Below are positions 26,539 to 34,437 of a DNA stretch of 64,000 nucleotides, in pieces. The translations under genes and the position numbers were made by a program. This DNA is from DASPWW01 sp963756745. Lineage in GTDB: Bacteria; Actinomycetota; Thermoleophilia; Solirubrobacterales; 70-9. The notes beneath the pieces are model-generated. The model searched no databases. It was not told the DNA's origin and saw nothing but the letters and a program-made list of their open reading frames with translations. Within the stretch, counting starts at the first letter, position 1; every line of letters starts with the position of its first letter. The DNA lies in the NCBI GenBank assembly GCA_963756745.1, contig CAVWOU010000001.1, positions 62,001-126,000 on the forward strand. The letters are read 5' to 3'.

Positions 26539-27120
26539 TCAGGCCTCGGAGCGCTGCTCGCCCGCGCGCAGCAGCCGCTCGCGCAGCTCGGCCTCGACCT
26601 CCGGTGTGGGGTCGAACCGGGACGGGTCGGGAAGGTCGTCGAGGGTGCGGAGGCCGAACAACTTCTCGAACAGCGCCGTGGTGCGATAGATCACGGCGCC
26701 GAACCGCGATCGGCCGGCCTCCTCGATCAGCCCGCGCTCGGTGAGCGTTGCGACCGCTGACTCCGACGACACGCCGCGGATCCGCGCGATCTCTGGCCGG
26801 GAGACGGGCTGGAGGTAGGCGATGATCGCAAGCGTTTCCGCCTGCGCCTGGGTGAGCGGCGGCGTGCGCGGCTTGGCGAGCAGCCGCCGCGCTGCAGCCT
26901 CGGCGACAGGGTGGCTGGCGAGCGCGAAGCCACCCGCGATCTCCTTCAGGACCACCCCGCGGGTCCCGTTCGCCATTTCCTCCTCGAGCAGGTCGAGGGC
27001 CGACTGGACCTGGGCCTCGCCCGTCTCGCACGCCTCGGCCAGCTCCCTGACCGAGACCGGGTCGGGCGACAGGAAGAGCAGCCCCTCGACGATCCTCGCG
27101 AGCTCGACGGCGGTGGTCAG
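26539..27120 (-). CDS. scpB: Segregation and condensation protein B (probable CTG start)
   Basis: Winged-helix partner of SMC-ScpA for chromosome compaction. Core motifs: I-V-E-G-L-L-F-L-S near residue 7, L-T-Q-A-Q-A-E-T-L-A-I-I-A-Y near residue 85, R-G-V-S-S-E-S-A and F-G-L-R-T-L-D-D-L-P. The family start aligns with a CTG at 27120 that overlaps the scpA stop as CTGA, with GAGG 5 bases before it. This mirrors the ATGA/GTGA couplings elsewhere. The nearest ATG (27168) would add 16 residues unlike the family. Confidence 0.9.
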   Translation of the reverse strand: MTTAVELARIVEGLLFLSPDPVSVRELAEACETGEAQVQSALDLLEEEMANGTRGVVLKEIAGGFALASHPVAEAAARRLLAKPRTPPLTQAQAETLAIIAYLQPVSRPEIARIRGVSSESAVATLTERGLIEEAGRSRFGAVIYRTTALFEKLFGLRTLDDLPDPSRFDPTPEVEAELRERLLRAGEQRSEA

Positions 27121-27836
27121 CTCGTCCTCACGATCTCGATCGGCCCGAGCGCCTCCGACTGCTCCCACGTGGCCTCGCCGCGACGATGAAGCTCCAGCAG
27201 CGCGAACAGGGTGACCGCCTGAGTGAGCCGGTCCTCGCTGGCGAACAGCTCGTCGAACGAGAAGCTCCGCCGGCGGGTGAGCAGCTCGCGCAGCACGCGG
27301 AGCCGTCGCTCGAGCGAGACGGTCGGCCGGATGTGGCTCGTGTCCGGGGCGGGCGGAATCCGGAGCAGGTCGCCGATCGCCTCGCCGAGCTGCTCCGGGT
27401 CGTAGGCGACGGTCGCCGCCTCCAAGGACACACGTCGCAGCGGCGCGGGCAGCGGCGCCGACCGGTAAAGGTGCCCTCGCTCATCCGCGAACAGTCCGGT
27501 GAGATGCGAACCCGCGTCGCGGTAGCGCCGGTATTCGAGCATCCGCGCCAGCAGCTCCTCGGCAGCCTCCTCCGGTCCGAGCTCGATCTCCTCCTCGTCG
27601 CGTGGAAGCAGGAGTCGCGACTTGAGCTCGAGCAGAGCAGCGATCAAGACGAGGAACTCGGTCGTGGCCTCGAGGTCCAGCTCCCCGGTTCGCTCGAGGT
27701 GCTCGACGTACGCGATCACGACGTCGCCGAGGTCGACGTCCATGAGGTTGATCTCCTCGCGGAGGACGAGGGTCAGCAGGAGGTCGAACGGCCCCGAGAA
27801 GGTGTCTAGCTCGAGCTGGAGCTCGGCGGTGCGCAT
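27117..27836 (-). CDS. scpA: Segregation and condensation protein A (kleisin)
   Basis: Kleisin subunit bridging SMC heads. Starts M-R-T-A-E-L-Q-L-E-L-D-T-F-S-G-P-F-D-L-L-L, the family N-terminal pattern, continues with I-N-L-M-D-V-D-L-G-D-V, and ends in a winged helix (E-D-R-L-T-Q-A-V-T-L-F-A-L-L-E-L). 239 residues, typical. Immediately precedes and overlaps scpB. Confidence 0.93.
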   Translation of the reverse strand: MRTAELQLELDTFSGPFDLLLTLVLREEINLMDVDLGDVVIAYVEHLERTGELDLEATTEFLVLIAALLELKSRLLLPRDEEEIELGPEEAAEELLARMLEYRRYRDAGSHLTGLFADERGHLYRSAPLPAPLRRVSLEAATVAYDPEQLGEAIGDLLRIPPAPDTSHIRPTVSLERRLRVLRELLTRRRSFSFDELFASEDRLTQAVTLFALLELHRRGEATWEQSEALGPIEIVRTS

Positions 27837-27853
27837 CGGCGAAACAGTAGAGG

Positions 27854-28852
27854 TCAGCCCGGCGCGCCCACGCCCATCGCCTCGCGAACGTCGGCGAGCG
27901 TCTCCGACGCGATCGCACGCGCCTTGTCGGCGCCCGCTGCGAGCGTGGCCTCGAGCGCCGCGTCGTCGCCGCGCAGCTCCCCGTAGCGCTCCCGGACCGG
28001 TGCGAGGTACTCCACGACCGCGTCCGCGACTGCTGCCTTGAAATCGCCGTAGCCCGAGCCGTCGAACTCGTGCTCCACCTCGTCGGGAGCGGCGCCGCGC
28101 ACGACGGACAGGATCTCGATCAGGTTCGCGATCCCCTCCTTGCCTGGGCCGCGCCGCACCTCCGTGCCGGAGTCGGTGACGGCGCTTCGGACCTTCTTTC
28201 GAACCATGTCCGGCTCGTCGATCACCAGCACGGTGCCCTGCTCGCTCCCCCCTGTCGTCGCCATCTTGGCGTCGGGGCGCTGGAGGTCCATGATCCGCGC
28301 GCCGATCTCGGGAATCCTGTGCTCGGGCTCGACGAGCGTCTCGCCGAAGCGCTCGTTGAACCGCCGCGCGACCTCGCGCATCAGCTCGATGTGCTGGCGC
28401 TGATCGTCGCCCACCGGAACCTCCTCGGCGCGGTAGGCGAGCACGTCGGCGGCCTGAAGCACGGGGTAGAAGAACAGCCCCGAGGAGACGAACGCGCCCT
28501 TTCGCTGCTCCAGCAGCTCCCGCTTCTCCTTCCACTGGTGCATGCGGTTGAGGTCGCCCCACGAGGTCACCGCGGTGAGCAGCCACGTGAGCTCGGTGTG
28601 CTCGTGCACGTCGGACTGGCGAAACAGGATGCAGCGGTTCGGGTCGAGGCCGGCCGCGAGCAGGATCGCCGTCGTGTCGTAGAGCCGCTCGCGCAGCTCC
28701 GCCGGGTCGTAGTCGACGGTGATCGCGTGCAGGTCGACGATGCAGTAGATCGCCTCGCCGCGATCCTGGCCCTCGACGTACTGGCGGATCCCCCCGATGT
28801 AGTTGCCGAGGTGCTTGCGCCCGGTCGGCTGGATTCCGCTGAAGATGCGCAC
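27854..28852 (-). CDS. trpS: Tryptophanyl-tRNA synthetase with altered KMSKS loop
   Basis: Class I synthetase charging tRNA-Trp. HIGH-like motif P-T-G-R-K-H-L-G-N at residues 9-17, substrate region G-D-D-Q-R-Q-H-I-E near residue 145, and A-V-T-D-S in the C-terminal part. Where most TrpRS have K-M-S-K-S, this one has K-M-A-T-T-G-G-S-E-Q-G-T-V near residue 196, so the second lysine is lost. 332 residues, normal length. It heads the scpAB-aromatic block. Charged Trp-tRNA is the probable signal read by the aroG leader. Confidence 0.93.
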   Translation of the reverse strand: MRIFSGIQPTGRKHLGNYIGGIRQYVEGQDRGEAIYCIVDLHAITVDYDPAELRERLYDTTAILLAAGLDPNRCILFRQSDVHEHTELTWLLTAVTSWGDLNRMHQWKEKRELLEQRKGAFVSSGLFFYPVLQAADVLAYRAEEVPVGDDQRQHIELMREVARRFNERFGETLVEPEHRIPEIGARIMDLQRPDAKMATTGGSEQGTVLVIDEPDMVRKKVRSAVTDSGTEVRRGPGKEGIANLIEILSVVRGAAPDEVEHEFDGSGYGDFKAAVADAVVEYLAPVRERYGELRGDDAALEATLAAGADKARAIASETLADVREAMGVGAPG

Positions 28853-28900
28853 GTCGACAGTTTCGCGGACAGCGCGGCTTGTTGAGCTGCGCGGTAGCCC

Positions 28901-29677
28901 CTACGGCTCCGGCGGCTCGCGGAGCTGGTGGGCCGGGGTGAAGAAGCTTCGGTACGCGAGCGAGATCGAGATCAGCCCGGCGAGCGCGACGCTCCCCAGC
29001 AGCGTGTAGAGCAGGATCAGCTGGAGGCGGACCGCGTCCTCGGGATCGGCGCCCGCCAGCAGCATCCCGACCATCGTGCCGGGGAAGAAGATCAGCCCCG
29101 TCGTCTTCGTCGAGTCGACTAGCGCGATCATCCCCGAGCGCAGGCTGCGGCGGACGATCGGCGCCGCCGCCTGTGTGGAGGTCGCGCCGAGCGCCAGCGT
29201 GGCCTCGATCTCACGCGCGGAGGAATGGATCTCGTCGCCGAGCCGGTTGAGCGCCACCGCCGACGCGGTCATGGAGTTGCCGACGACCATTCCGCCGACC
29301 GGGACGAGGAAGCGGGGCTCGGGCTCGAACACGCCAAGCGCGACAACGAGGCCGAGGGTCCCCGTCGCGGCTATTCCGAGCGCGATCACAAGCGGCCAGA
29401 ACGCGTTCGGGACCAGGCGCGCGCGGTGGCGCGCCGTGAACGCTCCGAACACCACCATCACCGCGATCAGCAAGATGACCAGCGCCAGCGTGTCCTCGTC
29501 GAAGATGATCTGGATCACGAACCCGATCGCGGTGAGCTGTATGAACGAGCGAACGACCGCGATCGCGATGTCCTCCTCGAGACCGGCGCGCTGCCAGAAC
29601 GAGACCCCGACCGCGACCGCGACCAGCGCCAGCGTCGCGGCGACCTGGCCGAGGCTGACGTCGATCCCGGCAGTCAC
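28901..29677 (-). CDS. fetB: FetB-like ABC transporter permease (UPF0014)
   Basis: Polytopic membrane protein with about 6-7 helices, 258 residues. The stretch G-M-V-V-G-N-S-M-T-A-S-A-V-A-L-N-R-L and L-A-L-G-A-T near the middle, and F-F-P-G-T-M-V-G-M-L-L-A-G later, are characteristic of the UPF0014/FetB family, linked to iron export and peroxide resistance in E. coli. GTG at 29677 overlaps the ATPase gene stop (GTGA). Confidence 0.85.
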   Translation of the reverse strand: MTAGIDVSLGQVAATLALVAVAVGVSFWQRAGLEEDIAIAVVRSFIQLTAIGFVIQIIFDEDTLALVILLIAVMVVFGAFTARHRARLVPNAFWPLVIALGIAATGTLGLVVALGVFEPEPRFLVPVGGMVVGNSMTASAVALNRLGDEIHSSAREIEATLALGATSTQAAAPIVRRSLRSGMIALVDSTKTTGLIFFPGTMVGMLLAGADPEDAVRLQLILLYTLLGSVALAGLISISLAYRSFFTPAHQLREPPEP

Positions 29678-30384
29678 GCCGGTAGCAGCTCGCGCGCCAA
29701 GCCCTGCTCGACGGTGTGCCCGCGGTCGAGCCGCACGACCCAGTCCGACATCCGCCGCGCCTGGTCGAGGTCGTGGGTGACCATGACCCGGGAGATCTCG
29801 ACCCGCTCGGAGAGATCGACCAGCGCCGCCTCGACCGAGTCGCGTGCCTGCTCGTCGAGCGCCGAGGTCGGCTCGTCGAGCAGCAGCACGTCCGGCTCCA
29901 CCGCAAGTGCCCGCGCCAGCATCGCGCGCTGCTGCTCGCCGACCGACAGCTTCGACGAGTCGCGATCCGCGTAAGAGGCGTCGAGCCCGGCGAGGTCGAG
30001 CAGCCGGCCGACATCGGGCGTGCGATCCCACAGCCCCGCCGCGAAGCGGATGTTGTCGGCGACCGTCCCATCGAGCAGCGCCGGGAGCTGTGGGACGAGG
30101 CAAACCTCGCGGCGCAGCTCGAGCACATCGAGCTCTCGAACGTCCCGCCCCCTGTAGCTCACCCTACCGTGGTCCGGATCGGCGAGCCGGTTGAGCAGCC
30201 GCAACAGCGTCGACTTCCCGCACCCGGACGGCCCCGCGACACACGACGCCCCCTCGGGCAGCACCGCGCTGAGATCGCGCAGCACCTCCCGCCCGCCCCG
30301 CGACACGCTCACGTGTCGAGCTCGAAAAGCATCGGGGGCATTATCCGGCCGATCCGACGTCGAGTGATCACTTCGGTACCTCAT
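29674..30384 (-). CDS. fetA: ABC transporter ATP-binding protein (FetA-like)
   Basis: Energises the FetB-like permease. Walker A G-P-S-G-C-G-K-S-T near residue 52, signature L-S-V-G-E-Q-Q-R-A near residue 145, Walker B L-L-L-D-E-P-T-S-A-L-D, then the switch His (V-T-H-D). ATG at 30384 falls in the middle of the 46-bp palindrome. A GATAAT-like -10 on this strand at 30345-30340 suggests the true start may be a later GTG near 30313, which would shorten the protein by about 24 non-conserved residues. Confidence 0.87.
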   Translation of the reverse strand: MRYRSDHSTSDRPDNAPDAFRARHVSVSRGGREVLRDLSAVLPEGASCVAGPSGCGKSTLLRLLNRLADPDHGRVSYRGRDVRELDVLELRREVCLVPQLPALLDGTVADNIRFAAGLWDRTPDVGRLLDLAGLDASYADRDSSKLSVGEQQRAMLARALAVEPDVLLLDEPTSALDEQARDSVEAALVDLSERVEISRVMVTHDLDQARRMSDWVVRLDRGHTVEQGLARELLPA

Positions 30385-30406
30385 GGGGTACCGAATGCAT
30401 CACTCG
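30361..30406. promoter_or_regulatory. 46-bp two-arm palindrome between fetA and the DNA ligase gene
   Basis: CGAGTGAT (30361-30368) pairs with ATCACTCG (30399-30406), and TCGGTACC (30373-30380) pairs with GGTACCGA (30387-30394). The spacers of 4, 6 and 4 bases are symmetric about 30383.5. It lies between divergent -10-like GATAAT boxes at 30345-30340 (minus) and 30431-30436 (plus). This arrangement suits a dimer-of-dimers repressor or activator controlling both genes. No regulator is encoded next to it. Confidence 0.65.
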
Positions 30407-30430
30407 CCGGAACGGACCAAGCGCTGCCCC

Positions 30431-30436
30431 GATAAT
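30431..30436 (+). promoter_or_regulatory. -10 box GATAAT for a leaderless DNA ligase transcript
   Basis: GATAAT matches TATAAT at five of six positions and is followed by six bases and the ATG at 30443. The -35 region would lie just outside the 46-bp palindrome. Confidence 0.5.
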
Positions 30437-30442
30437 CGGTGC

Positions 30443-31429
30443 ATGCCCGAGCTGCGTCCGATGCTCGCCCGCGAGGCTGACGCGCCGCCGAACGACGGCG
30501 GGTGGGCGTTCGAGATCAAATGGGACGGCGTGCGCGCGCTCGCCGGCTCGGCAGGCGACGGCGGCCTGCGGATCGAGAGCCGGCGCGGCGACGACATCAG
30601 CGCGCGCTACCCGGAGCTGGCCGGGCTCGGCGAGGCGCTCGCGCCTCACCGCGCCGTGATCGACGGCGAGATCGTCGCGTTCGACGAAGCGGGACGGCCG
30701 AGCTTCCAGCGCCTCCAGCTACGCATGGGCCTCACCGACGCGATCTCGATCCAGCGCCGCGTTCCCCAGACGCCGGTGACCTACGTGGCGTTCGACCTCC
30801 TCGAGCTCGACGGCGAGTCGACCCTCGAGCTCCCCTATAGAGAGAGGCGCGCGCTGCTCGAGGGGCTCGAGCTCGACGGTGCGAGCTGGCAGACGCCGAG
30901 CTACCACGTCGGCGAGGGCGAGGCGCTGCTCGAGCTCGCCCGGACACGTGGGCTCGAGGGCGTGGTCGCAAAGCGCCTCGACAGCCCCTACCGGCCCGGC
31001 AAGCGGACCGGCGACTGGATCAAGGTCCGGAACTGGCGCCGCCAGGAGTTCGTGATCGGAGGCTGGATGCCGGGCGAGGGAGGGCGAAGCGGGCGGGTGG
31101 GGTCGCTGCTGCTCGGATACTTCGACTCCACGCCCGCCGAGGAGCGCGAGCTCGACCGCAGGCCGCGGCTGGTTTACTGCGGCGGCGTCGGGAGCGGGTT
31201 CACGGACGACGAGATCGAGCGCCTTTCGGAGCTGCTCTCATCCCGGAGCCGCGACGACACCCCGTTCGACGTCGGCGCCCCGAAGCGAGCCGGGGCACGG
31301 TTCTGTGAGCCGGAGCTCGTCTGCGAGGCCAAGTTCACCGAGTGGACGAACGAGGGCACTCTGCGCCAGCCTGTGTACCTGGGTTTGAGAGATGACAAGA
31401 ACCCGCGCGAGGTGATCAGGGAGCTGTGA
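30443..31429 (+). CDS. ATP-dependent DNA ligase (LigC/LigD ligase-domain type)
   Basis: Adenylation domain with motif I E-I-K-W-D-G-V-R near residue 27 (nucleophilic Lys), motif III Y-V-A-F-D-L-L near residue 114, motif IV E-G-V-V-A-K-R near residue 172, then an OB domain with motif V W-I-K-V-R-N-W. 328 residues with no polymerase or nuclease domain, so it resembles stand-alone ligases or the separate ligase of an actinobacterial NHEJ-like system. No Ku gene is in the window. A start at 30383 would add 20 residues encoded by the palindrome and is not favoured. Confidence 0.9.
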   Translation: MPELRPMLAREADAPPNDGGWAFEIKWDGVRALAGSAGDGGLRIESRRGDDISARYPELAGLGEALAPHRAVIDGEIVAFDEAGRPSFQRLQLRMGLTDAISIQRRVPQTPVTYVAFDLLELDGESTLELPYRERRALLEGLELDGASWQTPSYHVGEGEALLELARTRGLEGVVAKRLDSPYRPGKRTGDWIKVRNWRRQEFVIGGWMPGEGGRSGRVGSLLLGYFDSTPAEERELDRRPRLVYCGGVGSGFTDDEIERLSELLSSRSRDDTPFDVGAPKRAGARFCEPELVCEAKFTEWTNEGTLRQPVYLGLRDDKNPREVIREL

Positions 31430-31477
31430 CAGCGCGGCGGGTCGGTCTGTCCGACTCGAAGTGGATCCTCACTTGCG

Positions 31478-32278
31478 TTGAGCGTGGGGATCTGGGTCAT
31501 CGGTGGTGTTGCCCTTCTCGTCGTGATCCTGCTCGCCTTCGCGATCCGCGTGCTGCGCGAGTACCAGCGCGCCGTGATCTTCCGGCTCGGCCGCCTGATC
31601 GCGCAGAAGGGCCCCGGCCTGATCCTGCTGATCCCGATCGTCGACCGCATGGTGCGGGTCGACCTGCGGACGGTGACCTTGGACGTACCGCCCCAGGAGG
31701 TGATCACCCGCGACAACGTGACGGTCACGGTGAACGCCGTCGCCTACTTCCACGTCTTCGATCCGAATCGCGCGATCACCGCGGTTGAGAACTACCTCCT
31801 CGCCACCACCCAGATCTCGCAGACGACTCTGCGCTCGGTGCTCGGCAAGGCCGAGCTCGACGGGCTCCTCGCCGAGCGCGAGCGCCTCAACCTGGAGCTG
31901 CAGCAGATCATCGACGACCAGACCGACCCGTGGGGGATCAAGGTGACGACGGTCGAGGTCAAGGACGTCGAGCTCCCGGCGGAGATGCAGCGCGCGATCG
32001 CCCGCCAGGCAGAGGCCGAGCGCGAGCGGCGCGCCAAGATCATCGGCGCGGACGGCGAGTTCCAGGCCGCCGAGAAGCTCTCCGACGCGGGGCATATCGT
32101 GAGCCAGAACCCCGCGACCCTCCAGCTTCGCTACCTCCAGACGCTGCTCCAGATGGGCGTGGACAAGAACACGACGATCGTGTTCCCGCTCCCGATCGAG
32201 CTGCTGAAGCCGCTCATGGGTGAGCCAGCTCGCGAGCCCGCGCGAGCCTCGGGTCCTCGGGCGAGCCAGCCAGGTTGA
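31478..32278 (+). CDS. SPFH/Band 7 (slipin/stomatin-like) membrane protein
   Basis: One N-terminal membrane helix (I-W-V-I-G-G-V-A-L-L-V-V-I-L-L-A) followed by the SPFH domain with E-Y-Q-R-A-V-I-F-R-L-G-R, I-P-I-V-D, and a coiled, charged segment rich in A-E-A-E-R-E-R-R-A-K. Slipins scaffold membrane microdomains; some partner with NfeD proteases, but no NfeD gene is adjacent. Start is TTG at 31478 or GTG two codons later. Its tail overlaps the convergent cyclodeaminase gene by 65 bp. Confidence 0.88.
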   Translation: MSVGIWVIGGVALLVVILLAFAIRVLREYQRAVIFRLGRLIAQKGPGLILLIPIVDRMVRVDLRTVTLDVPPQEVITRDNVTVTVNAVAYFHVFDPNRAITAVENYLLATTQISQTTLRSVLGKAELDGLLAERERLNLELQQIIDDQTDPWGIKVTTVEVKDVELPAEMQRAIARQAEAERERRAKIIGADGEFQAAEKLSDAGHIVSQNPATLQLRYLQTLLQMGVDKNTTIVFPLPIELLKPLMGEPAREPARASGPRASQPG

Positions 32279-32717
32279 GCTCGATCAGCCGGGCCGCGGA
32301 TCGCGTCGCCGCGGTAGCGATCAGCGCAGCGGTGTCCGCCTCTCCTCGGATCGGGCCGCTCACTTCCGCGGACGAGTCCGCGGCGAGAGCGCCGGTCTCC
32401 GCGGCCGCCTCCGCGATTGCGAGCGGAGGGTCGGCGGCCGCCGAGAGCGCCTCCGCGCGGCGCTCGGGCGGGGCGTTGATCGCCGCGCGGTACGCGGCGG
32501 CGTCCTCGTCCGCAAGCGAAACGGCGCGCGCCCTGAGCTCGGCGGCGTGCTCGAGGCGGCGCTCCATGGCGGCGCTTCCCTCGCCGCGCGCCTGCGCCCC
32601 GCGCGCCACCATCTCGACGAGCGCCGCGGCGAGCGCGCAGCACCACGCCGCGGCGGCGCCCGCGCCGGGCGCCGGGTCCGCCGAGGCGAGCCGGTCGAGG
32701 GCCTCCTCCAGACTCAC
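32214..32717 (-). CDS. Cyclodeaminase/cyclohydrolase family protein (FTCD-C type)
   Basis: 167 residues, helical and Ala-rich, matching the C-terminal domain of formiminotransferase-cyclodeaminase: D-P-A-P-G-A-G-A-A-A-A-W near residue 16 followed by long helices. Such stand-alone proteins act as 5,10-methenyl-THF cyclohydrolases or formimino-THF cyclodeaminases. It directly follows fhs, so a cyclohydrolase feeding or draining 10-formyl-THF is the natural reading. GTG at 32717 chosen. Last gene of the sox-fhs transcript. Confidence 0.8.
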   Translation of the reverse strand: MSLEEALDRLASADPAPGAGAAAAWCCALAAALVEMVARGAQARGEGSAAMERRLEHAAELRARAVSLADEDAAAYRAAINAPPERRAEALSAAADPPLAIAEAAAETGALAADSSAEVSGPIRGEADTAALIATAATRSAARLIELNLAGSPEDPRLARARELAHP

Positions 32718-32728
32718 GAAGGCCGAGC

Positions 32729-34408
32729 CTAGAACAGACCGACCGTCCGGCCGTCCTCGTCGACGTCCACGTTGAGCGCCGCCGCCTTCTTGCCGAGCCC
32801 GGGCATCTGCTGGATGTCGCCGCACAACGGCACCAGCCAGCCCGCGCCCGTGTACGCGCGAATGTCTCGGACCTGGAGCGTGAAGTCCTCCGGCGCGTTG
32901 AGCAGCGTCGGGTCGGCCGACAGCGACAGGTGCGTCTTCGCCATGCAGATCGGCAGGCGATCGAGCCCCTCTGCCGTGTACTGCTCGAGCTTGCGCTCCG
33001 CGGCGGGATAGAAGAACACGTCGCGCGCTCCGTACACGCGCGTGGCGATCGCGCGGATCTTGTCCTCGATCGAGTCGTCCTCCTCGTACATGAACCGGAA
33101 CTCCGACGGCTGCTCGCAGGCCTCGGCGACCGCCTGCGCGAGCGCGGCGGCGCCCTCCCCGCCCCGCTCGAATCCCTCGTTGACCTCGGCCGCGAACGCG
33201 CCGTGCTCGAGCGCGAGGGTGCGAACCAGCTCGACCTCCTCGTCCGTGTCGCCGGGCCGGCGGTTCACCGCCACCACGCACGGGAGCCCGAACTCGCGCA
33301 CGATCTCGAGGTGGCGGCGCAGGTTCTCGGCGCCGATCGCGATCGCGGCCAGCAACCGCGCCCGATCGACCCGCGGGTCGTCCTCGACCGCGCCGTGGTG
33401 CTTGAGCGCGCGGACCGTGGCGACGAGCACGACAGCGCTCGGCTGCAGCCCTCCCACCCGGCACACGATGTCGAGGAACTTCTCCATGCCCATGTCGGAG
33501 CCGAAGCCCGACTCGGTCACGATGTACTCGCCGAGCTTGAGGGCGATCTGGTCGGCGATCAGGGAGTTGTTCCCGTGCGCGATGTTGGCGAACGGCCCGG
33601 CGTGCATGAGACACGACTGGCCCTCGAGCGTCTGGATCAGGTTGGGCTTCAGCGCCTCCTTCAGAAGCACGGTCATCGCGCCGGCGGCACCCAGCTCCTC
33701 CGCCGTCACCGGCTTCGCGCCGTCGAACGAGTGCCCGACCGTGATCGCGCCGAGCCTGCGGCGGAGGTCGTGCACGTCGCGCGCCACCGCGAGGATCGCC
33801 ATCACCTCGGAGGCGGCGGTGATGTCGAACCCGGTCTCGCGCGGATAGCCGTTCTGGCGACCGCCGAGGCCGAGAGCGATCTGGCGCAGCGCGCGGTCGT
33901 TCATGTCGACGGCGCGCCGCCACGACACACGCAGCGCGTCGATCTTGAGCGGGTTCCCGTGCAGGATCGACGCGTCGAGCAGGGCGGCGAGAAGGTTGTT
34001 CGCGGCGCCGACCGCGTGGATGTCGCCGGTGAAATGGAGGTTCAGCTCCTCCATCGGGACGACCTGGGCCAGTCCGCCGCCGGCCGCGCCGCCCTTGATC
34101 CCGAACACCGGGCCGAGCGAGGGCTCGCGCAGGCACAGCACGGGCGTCTTGTCGATCGCGCCGAGGCCCTCGGTGAGCGAGACGGCCGTGGTCGTCTTGC
34201 CCTCGCCGGCGCGCGTCGGCGTGATCCCCGACACGCACACCAGCCTGCCGTCGGGCTCGTCCCGCCGCGCGTCGAACGCCGACAGCCGCACCTTGCCCAT
34301 GTGGCGTCCGTACGGGTCGACCTCGTCGGGCTCGAGGCCCACGCGCTCCGCCACCTCCTCGATCGGAAGCAGTGTCGCTTCCTGTGCGATCTCCAAGCTG
34401 CTTTTCAC
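32729..34408 (-). CDS. fhs: Formate-tetrahydrofolate ligase
   Basis: Interconverts formate + THF + ATP with 10-formyl-THF. P-loop T-P-T-R-A-G-E-G-K-T-T-T near residue 63, L-R-E-P-S-L-G-P-V-F-G-I-K-G-G-A-A-G-G-G near residue 93 and H-F-T-G-D-I-H-A, all diagnostic. 559 residues, full length. GTG at 34408 has an AGGAGG with 8-base spacing. It lies 29 bases after the soxB-like gene on the same strand, linking oxidative demethylation (methylene-THF) to formate or formyl-THF. Confidence 0.96.
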   Translation of the reverse strand: MKSSLEIAQEATLLPIEEVAERVGLEPDEVDPYGRHMGKVRLSAFDARRDEPDGRLVCVSGITPTRAGEGKTTTAVSLTEGLGAIDKTPVLCLREPSLGPVFGIKGGAAGGGLAQVVPMEELNLHFTGDIHAVGAANNLLAALLDASILHGNPLKIDALRVSWRRAVDMNDRALRQIALGLGGRQNGYPRETGFDITAASEVMAILAVARDVHDLRRRLGAITVGHSFDGAKPVTAEELGAAGAMTVLLKEALKPNLIQTLEGQSCLMHAGPFANIAHGNNSLIADQIALKLGEYIVTESGFGSDMGMEKFLDIVCRVGGLQPSAVVLVATVRALKHHGAVEDDPRVDRARLLAAIAIGAENLRRHLEIVREFGLPCVVAVNRRPGDTDEEVELVRTLALEHGAFAAEVNEGFERGGEGAAALAQAVAEACEQPSEFRFMYEEDDSIEDKIRAIATRVYGARDVFFYPAAERKLEQYTAEGLDRLPICMAKTHLSLSADPTLLNAPEDFTLQVRDIRAYTGAGWLVPLCGDIQQMPGLGKKAAALNVDVDEDGRTVGLF

Positions 34409-34437
34409 GGATCTATCCTCCTGCTCTTGTCACGGGG

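Noticed and set aside
28853..28900. T-box leader upstream of trpS
   Set aside because: The gap is 48 bases, far below T-box size.
30443..31429. Complete LigD NHEJ polyprotein
   Set aside because: Only the ligase and OB domains are present; no polymerase or phosphoesterase domain and no Ku gene nearby.
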